This document shows positions 13,432 to 17,842 of a DNA stretch of 17,842 nt, piece after piece. The stretch is taken from assembly GCA_038210985.1 (NCBI GenBank), contig JBBQWB010000064.1:1-17842 (forward strand), written 5' to 3'. The number at the start of each line of letters is the position of its first letter. Positions within the stretch are counted from its first letter, which is position 1. The DNA comes from JAQUGA01 sp038210985. Lineage in GTDB: Bacteria > Bacteroidota > Bacteroidia > Bacteroidales > WCHB1-69. Under the pieces are notes generated by a model. It did no database searches. It was not told where the DNA came from and saw only the letters and a list, made by a program, of their open reading frames with translations. The position numbers and the translations under genes were made by a program.

Positions 13432-15306
13432 ATGAAAAAATCATTACTTATGATTGCAGCTTGTGCATTAATGGTTACTGCTATTGCACAAAAACCTGCG
13501 GTTAATTCAACTCCTGTAAAACGGAATTTAAATGTTGTAATACCAAATGTTATTGATCAACCAACATTCGGTGTTGCACCACAACAAAATGCAAACTTTT
13601 TTGTAAAAGAAAATCTTGCATTTACTCCTATTCGTATCAACAGCTCTGGGAATATTTATGGGATGCTTGTTTCTCAGGAAAACAATTTAGCTGCTAATCA
13701 AGATTTAAATTTAATCATGATGACTCATCGTGGCGGACCAATAAATGGAGCTAGTGGTCAAATTTTAGGATCATTCTCTATTAATGGTGGCACTAATTGG
13801 GACACAACCAACATTATTTATGATGGCAATCCAAACCCTGGTCGTTATCCATCTGGCGTTATTTACAACCCAACTAGCAACACAGATATTAACAACGCTT
13901 GGGCTGTAGTTGCTGGTCCAGCTTTAAACCCATCTGGAGCTGGTTTTGGCTTTGATTTTTTTGCATGGAAAAAATTTAATGGTGCAACTGCTCAAAAGTA
14001 TGTAAATACTAGTGGAGACGACGGTCAATTATGCCGTTTAAATCTTCAAGTTACAAACAACGGAACCTTTTGGATGACTGGTGATGCTCACGAAGATGAT
14101 GGTACTTATTATACTGCTTTTCACCATGTATTGTGGAAAGGTGTTATGGCAAGTGAAAACATTACTTGGACAAACACTATTATTACTCCTAATTCCTTAT
14201 TAAATGGCGGAAAACCAACTGGAAGACCATATTCAAGTGTAGCATTTGCTCCAGATGGACAAATTGGTTATTTTATTTGTTTAGGAATTCCTGCTGGTTC
14301 AACCAATTATTCTTATCGTCCAATGGTTAAAAAAACTACCGATGGTGGTGCTAACTGGGTTGATATGCCTGATTTTGATTTTGGAACTTTAGAACAAATC
14401 AACACTGTTCTTCCTGCAATTGCTACAAGCGAAACTAAAGTTGTTCCTTTCTTCGACATAATTAAAGATGCAGTTGTTGATGCAAACGGAAACTTACACT
14501 TTGTTTCTTTCATTCAAGCTGGTTCAACCGACAATGTTGATTCAATCGGTTATACTTGGGTATTCCAAAATATTAGCGGTTATATTTATGACACTTATAC
14601 AACAGCAACTGGCTGGGATGCTGAAGCGATTGACATTGTTTACGCAAAAGATGCTGAAAATGCACTTGGTACTTTAACTTATGACGAAAGACTTCAAATG
14701 GCAATTTCGCCAGATCGCACAAAAATATTCTATACTTGGGCTGATACTGAACCTGATTACGGTGAATTTAACGAATTACCTGATTTACGCATCAGCGGAT
14801 TTGACATAAACTCAAAATACAGAACTGAATCGTTTAATGTAACTAAAAACTCAGGCCTTGAAGCTTCTGCTTTTTATCACACTACTGCTCCTCAAGTTTG
14901 GAAAACTGGCGACACATATACATTACACAACGTAGTTTTTGAAATGGGAACAGAAGACGTTTCTCCTGTTAATCTATATTACTTAAAAGGAGTTGAAATT
15001 ATGGAATCTGATTTCCAACCAGTTTCAGTTAGAAATATTGACAACACTTTAGCAAATGTTTCTCAAAACTATCCTAACCCAACTAACGGTATGACTTCAG
15101 TGGATGTTTCTATTACAAAACCTACTACTCTTTCAATCGAAGTTGTAAACATTATGGGACAAGTTGTTTATATAGAAAACAAAGGAAAAGTTGGCGAAGG
15201 AAAATATCGCTTTAATTTTGACGCTTCTAAATTCAACAGTGGAATTTATTTCTACACTGTTAAAGCAAACAACAATGCTCACACTAGCAAAATGATTGTT
15301 CAATAA
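13432..15306 (+). CDS. Secreted T9SS cargo protein with beta-propeller-like body
   Basis: 624 residues. An N-terminal signal peptide (MKKSLLMIAACALMVTAIAQ) is followed by a large Gly/Asn/Thr-rich body. That body has repeated Asp-box-like turns, SINGGTNWDTTN and TTDGGANWVDM, as in BNR/sialidase-type beta-propellers. The C-terminal sorting domain of type IX secretion (type A) runs from about 535 to 624: SQNYPNPTNG at 544-553, then LSIEVVNIMGQVVY, and GIYFYTVKANN to the end at MIVQ. The protein should cross the outer membrane by T9SS and be anchored or released. Enzymatic activity cannot be claimed; no catalytic set was recognised. It appears richer in G+C and in GGT/GCT codons than its neighbours, and has a consensus promoter and a strong terminator of its own, suggesting high expression (inference). 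Confidence 0.87.
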   Translation: MKKSLLMIAACALMVTAIAQKPAVNSTPVKRNLNVVIPNVIDQPTFGVAPQQNANFFVKENLAFTPIRINSSGNIYGMLVSQENNLAANQDLNLIMMTHRGGPINGASGQILGSFSINGGTNWDTTNIIYDGNPNPGRYPSGVIYNPTSNTDINNAWAVVAGPALNPSGAGFGFDFFAWKKFNGATAQKYVNTSGDDGQLCRLNLQVTNNGTFWMTGDAHEDDGTYYTAFHHVLWKGVMASENITWTNTIITPNSLLNGGKPTGRPYSSVAFAPDGQIGYFICLGIPAGSTNYSYRPMVKKTTDGGANWVDMPDFDFGTLEQINTVLPAIATSETKVVPFFDIIKDAVVDANGNLHFVSFIQAGSTDNVDSIGYTWVFQNISGYIYDTYTTATGWDAEAIDIVYAKDAENALGTLTYDERLQMAISPDRTKIFYTWADTEPDYGEFNELPDLRISGFDINSKYRTESFNVTKNSGLEASAFYHTTAPQVWKTGDTYTLHNVVFEMGTEDVSPVNLYYLKGVEIMESDFQPVSVRNIDNTLANVSQNYPNPTNGMTSVDVSITKPTTLSIEVVNIMGQVVYIENKGKVGEGKYRFNFDASKFNSGIYFYTVKANNNAHTSKMIVQ

Positions 15307-15325
15307 TTATTTGTCTTTTTATAAT

Positions 15326-15360
15326 AAAAAAACTGCTGCTTTATAGTGGCAGTTTTTTTT
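15326..15360. terminator. Intrinsic terminator after the T9SS cargo gene
   Basis: The A-rich left arm ending in ACTGC (15332-15336) pairs with GCAGT (15349-15353), extended by A-run to T-run pairing, with a 12-nt loop and an eight-base T-tract. It lies 20 bp after the stop at 15306. Its symmetry would let it work in both directions. Confidence 0.85.
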
Positions 15361-15420
15361 ATTGCTTAACCAAAAAAAACAGAAACAAATAATTGAAACA
15401 TTCATTTTTACATTTGTATA

Positions 15421-15661
15421 CACTATTGTCCGAAAAATTTTCAATGTTTTTTGTCCTTTACTTCTCCGATAGCTAGCGGAGAAATATTGAAAACATGATT
15501 ATAACTACCTAATTTTCAACATCATCCTTCAAGGATGGAGCAAAAGTGTTGAAAATCAGCTAGGAATATAACTCAATAAAAAATCAAGACATCAATAAAA
15601 TTCATGCTATTAAAATACTGAATATTACATAATTATTATTAGTTTTTAACGTACAACAGTT
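15421..15661. mobile_element. MITE copy 3 (241 bp), divergent core, exact 9-bp target-site duplication
   Basis: The left end CACTATTGTCCGAAAAA is shared with copies 1 and 2. The right end, inverted, reads AACTGTTGTACGTTAAA, a weaker match. ATTTGTATA flanks it at 15412-15420 and 15662-15670, an exact 9-bp duplication that fixes the ends. The core is unrelated in sequence to copies 1 and 2 but likewise contains nested hairpins. The last 30 bp (TATTAGTTT... TACAACAGTT) resemble a subterminal block of copy 1, where another 27 bp follow before its end, so copy 3 may have used an inner end. No coding capacity is visible. Confidence 0.85.
15437..15556. other. Two nested hairpins in the core of MITE copy 3
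   Basis: Hairpin A: TTTTCAAT (15438-15445) pairs with ATTGAAAA (15486-15493) and encloses TCTCCG (15463-15468) with CGGAGA (15477-15482). Hairpin B: ATTTTCAACA (15512-15521) pairs with TGTTGAAAAT (15547-15556) and encloses ATCCTT-C-AAGGAT (15524-15536). The outer stems of A and B share the ATTTTCAA motif. The inner ATCCTTCAAGGAT resembles the ATCCTAAAGGAT tip of copy 1. Confidence 0.7.
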
Positions 15662-15733
15662 ATTTGTATAAATTAATTTTGAAGTTAAAGCATAAAAATA
15701 AAGCAGTATTTCGAATTTTGTTTTAATATTTCA

Positions 15734-15741
15734 TAACTTCG
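15734..15741 (+). promoter_or_regulatory. Possible -7 box for the M49 lipoprotein gene
   Basis: TAACTTCG is close to TAnnTTTG and ends 29 nt before ATG 15771. The best TTTG (15717-15720) is only 13 bp away; a TTCG-like sequence lies nearer the expected distance. It is outside MITE copy 3. Confidence 0.35.
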
Positions 15742-15770
15742 CAGTCAAATCAATCAAAAAGACATTCAAT

Positions 15771-17432
15771 ATGAAAAAAACCAATCTTTTAATTCTGCTA
15801 AGCCTATGTTTTGGCTTGCTAATTACAAGCTGTAACAACAAGAAAAAAGAAGAAAAAACAGCCGAAAAAATCGATTCCACTATGATGAACAAAGTAAATG
15901 AATTTGCAACGGTTCAATTAAAAGCCGATTTAAGTGTATTATCGGAAAAAGAAAAAGAGATGATTCCAATTTTTATTGAAGTTGCTGACATCATGGACGA
16001 ATTGTTCTGGTTGCAAACTTACGGTGATAAAAAAGAAATCATGGATAAAGCAACAAACGAATGGTCAAAGAAATTTGTAGCCATAAATTATGGTCCATGG
16101 GAACGCTTAAATGACAATAAATCATTTATTGAAAGCATTGGCGAAAAACCACTAGGGGTTAACTTCTATCCTACCGACATGACCAAAGATGAATTTGAAA
16201 AACTTCAAGACACCAATAAAACTAGTCAATACACTATTTTACGTCGCAAAGCCGACAAAAGCTTAGAAGTAGTTTGGTATCACGACTTTTACAAAACTCA
16301 ATTACAAAAAGCTTCAAAACTAATTGAAAAAGCTGCATTATTAGCAGAAGATCCTGAATTTAAAATTTATCTTGAACTTACCGCAAAAGCTTTATTAAAC
16401 AGCAATTATTACGATCGTGATATGGCTTGGATGAGTGTGAAAAATTCAAAACTCGAATTTTTAGTTGGTCCTACCGAAAATTACGAAGATGCATTGTTTG
16501 GTTACAAAACAGCTTTTGAATCTTTTATTCTTTTAAAAGATATGGAATGGAGTGCAAAACTTGATAAATTCAGCAAATTATTACCAAAATTACAAGCTGG
16601 TTTACCATGCGACAAAAAATACAAAAAAGAGGTTCCTGCATTAGAATCTGATATGGGCGTTTATCAAGCATTATATTATAAAGGCGACTGCAACGCAGGA
16701 AGTAAAACAATTGCCATTAATTTACCAAACGACGAAAAAGTTCAATTAAAAAAAGGTTCACGCAAACTTCAATTAAAAAATTCGATGCAAGCAAAATTTG
16801 ACAATATGGTTATTCCAATTGGAAACATCGTAATTGCCGAATCTCAACGCAAACACATCAAATTTGAATCATTTTTCCAAAACACAATGTTCCACGAAGT
16901 GGGTCACGGAATGGGTATCAAAAATACAATTACAAAACGCGGAACCGTTCGCGATGCTTTAAAAGAAGCCTATTCAGCTATTGAAGAAAACAAAGCCGAC
17001 ATTATGGGTTTATACTTATCTAAAACATTACACGACATGGGAGAATTAACCGAAGGCGAAGTAATAGATAATTACGTAACTTTTGTAACAGGCATTTTCC
17101 GCTCCATCCGTTTTGGAACAGCTAGTGCTCATGGAAAAGCAAACTTAGCACGTTATAATTTCTTTATGGAAAAAGGTGCTATCACACGCGATGCTAAAGG
17201 TTTATACACAGTTGATTTCGACAAAATGACCGCTGCTATGGAAGAACTTATCGGCATTATATTGAAAATTCAAGGCGATGGCGATTATGATGCAGCTTTA
17301 GCTCATGCCGACCAATATCAAAAATACACCGATAACTTAAACGCTGATTTAGATCGCATATCAAAATCTAATATTCCAAAGGATATTATTTTTGACCAAG
17401 GATTAGAAGTTTTAGAATTAAAAAAGAAATAA
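15771..17432 (+). CDS. Exported lipoprotein of the dipeptidyl-peptidase III (M49) family
   Basis: 553 residues. A lipoprotein signal peptide ends in LITSC with the lipid-anchored C21, followed by a charged NNKKKEEK linker. Zinc-binding residues are seen in FHEVGHGMG (H375, E376, H379) and in AIEENKADIMGLY (E405, E406, D410), matching the M49 pattern of a histidine-glutamate motif followed about 30 residues later by EExxAD/E. Most M49 enzymes have the six-residue HEXXGH; here the motif is the shorter HEVGH. The family removes dipeptides from the N-terminus of oligopeptides. Length is close to that of other bacterial members and shorter than the animal enzyme. Membrane anchoring implies a periplasmic or surface role in peptide use (inference). 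An upstream MITE and a downstream terminator make it a single-gene unit. Confidence 0.87.
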   Translation: MKKTNLLILLSLCFGLLITSCNNKKKEEKTAEKIDSTMMNKVNEFATVQLKADLSVLSEKEKEMIPIFIEVADIMDELFWLQTYGDKKEIMDKATNEWSKKFVAINYGPWERLNDNKSFIESIGEKPLGVNFYPTDMTKDEFEKLQDTNKTSQYTILRRKADKSLEVVWYHDFYKTQLQKASKLIEKAALLAEDPEFKIYLELTAKALLNSNYYDRDMAWMSVKNSKLEFLVGPTENYEDALFGYKTAFESFILLKDMEWSAKLDKFSKLLPKLQAGLPCDKKYKKEVPALESDMGVYQALYYKGDCNAGSKTIAINLPNDEKVQLKKGSRKLQLKNSMQAKFDNMVIPIGNIVIAESQRKHIKFESFFQNTMFHEVGHGMGIKNTITKRGTVRDALKEAYSAIEENKADIMGLYLSKTLHDMGELTEGEVIDNYVTFVTGIFRSIRFGTASAHGKANLARYNFFMEKGAITRDAKGLYTVDFDKMTAAMEELIGIILKIQGDGDYDAALAHADQYQKYTDNLNADLDRISKSNIPKDIIFDQGLEVLELKKK

Positions 17433-17475
17433 ATTCGCTTATTATCTAGAAGTCAAACTTTAGATATATATAATT

Positions 17476-17505
17476 AAAAGGCTAGCAAATATGTTAGCCT
17501 TTTTT
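17476..17505. terminator. Intrinsic terminator after the M49 lipoprotein gene
   Basis: AAAAGGCTAGC (17476-17486) pairs with GTTAGCCTTTT (17493-17503), with one G.T pair, a 6-nt loop and a T-run to 17505. It lies 43 bp after the stop codon. The A-rich left side could allow bidirectional use. Confidence 0.85.
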
Positions 17506-17719
17506 CATGCCTTCGACACTTTTTTTGAGTATTTCTAAAATAATTTCATTCAAAATTCACAAAATATTTGTTTCTATAAGATTGGATTTTGTCATAAAAT
17601 TTGCAAACATAAAGGCAAATTTTTCGCCAAAATCTTTTTTGAAATTAGTTTTGTCTAGCTTTTTTTTGGATACTTTTTTTGGCCCAGAATCAGCAATTAT
17701 TATCGCTGAAACGATTAAA

Positions 17720-17759
17720 TGGTTGTAAATAAATTTGTAAATACAAATTTCAACAACCA
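17720..17759. repeat. Two-part inverted repeat
   Basis: TGGTTGT (17720-17726) faces ACAACCA (17753-17759), and AAATTTGT (17731-17738) faces ACAAATTT (17743-17750) around a 4-base AAAT loop. An internal bulge of four versus two bases separates the stems. No T-run follows, so it does not look like a terminator. It could be an operator, a small structured RNA or an element end. Confidence 0.6.
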
Positions 17760-17770
17760 CTAAATCGGGG

Positions 17771-17833
17771 TTAAATCAAACTAAATCAAGCAGTTTTGTT
17801 TATTATTTTTTCTACTTGATTAATTTTGATTAA
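17771..17833. repeat. Imperfect 19/20-bp inverted repeat with 24-bp spacer
   Basis: The left arm (17771-17790, beginning TTAAATCAAA) and the right arm (17815-17833, beginning CTTGATTAAT) are complementary apart from one extra base and about two mismatches. The core word AATCAA is repeated within each arm. This could be an operator, or the end of an element continuing past the window. Confidence 0.5.
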
Positions 17834-17842
17834 ACAAGAAAA

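Larger units (their letters stand above)
17506..17842. other. Gene-free A/T-rich stretch to the window end
   Basis: Short overlapping reading frames exist on both strands (plus 17507-17728, minus 17557-17760). Both are K/N/I/F-rich, show no recognisable motif and overlap each other or the hairpins, so neither is called. The stretch holds two inverted repeats, described separately. A gene may begin just beyond the window. Confidence 0.6.

Noticed and set aside
17507..17760. Small overlapping ORFs of 73 and 67 residues on opposite strands
   Set aside because: A/T-driven K/N/F/I composition, no recognisable domain, mutual overlap and overlap with a hairpin; no convincing promoter or start signal.

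Overview
The window is AT-rich (by eye about 30 % G+C) chromosomal DNA that looks like a member of the Bacteroidota. Four independent signs point there: a secreted protein with a C-terminal type IX secretion (T9SS) sorting domain, a MurF-alanine racemase fusion, promoters of the Bacteroidota type (TTTG, about 20 bp, TAnnTTTG), and an A/T-rich codon style throughout. The futalosine-pathway enzyme MqnC suggests a lineage that makes menaquinone by the futalosine route; this is inference. No rRNA, tRNA, CRISPR array, phage or complete insertion sequence was seen.

Layout. (1) 1-275: a tandem array of 40/41-bp units, each with an internal inverted repeat, ending in a near-perfect 31-bp palindrome 3 bp from the stop codon of the first gene. 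(2) 279-4542, minus strand: START-domain secreted protein, DEDD 3'-5' exonuclease (joined stop-to-start as TAAATG), then a 971-residue FAD + Fe-S oxidoreductase of the YdiJ/D-2-hydroxyacid dehydrogenase type. (3) 5065-8240, plus strand: pnuC, a NadR-type ribosylnicotinamide kinase and a large polytopic membrane protein, all overlapping and probably one transcript; the first two form a nicotinamide riboside uptake-and-trapping pair. (4) 8247-11755, minus strand: pdxA followed by murF-alr; PdxA contributes to pyridoxal phosphate, the cofactor of the alanine racemase half of the fusion. (5) 12180-17432, plus strand: mqnC, a T9SS cargo protein with its own consensus promoter and terminator, and an exported lipoprotein of the dipeptidyl-peptidase III (M49) family. 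(6) 17506-17842: no convincing gene, but two inverted repeats.

The most notable content is non-coding. Three intergenic spaces each hold a 241-254-bp non-coding element with matching terminal inverted repeats (consensus CACTRTTGTCCRATA), and each is flanked by its own exact 9-bp target-site duplication. This is a MITE family, apparently mobilised in trans, with insertions 65-109 bp upstream of plus-strand start codons. Copies 1 and 2 share a body whose core folds into a long hairpin, and every base-pair difference between them stays paired (as G.U) only if the minus strand is read as RNA. Copy 3 keeps the ends and the hairpin architecture but has a different core. The tandem array also carries an unusual signal: a 122-bp higher-order period and one unit with a paired, compensatory two-base change in its hairpin stem.

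The coding genes are recognisable housekeeping or accessory families. No defence system or novel enzyme cluster could be supported.
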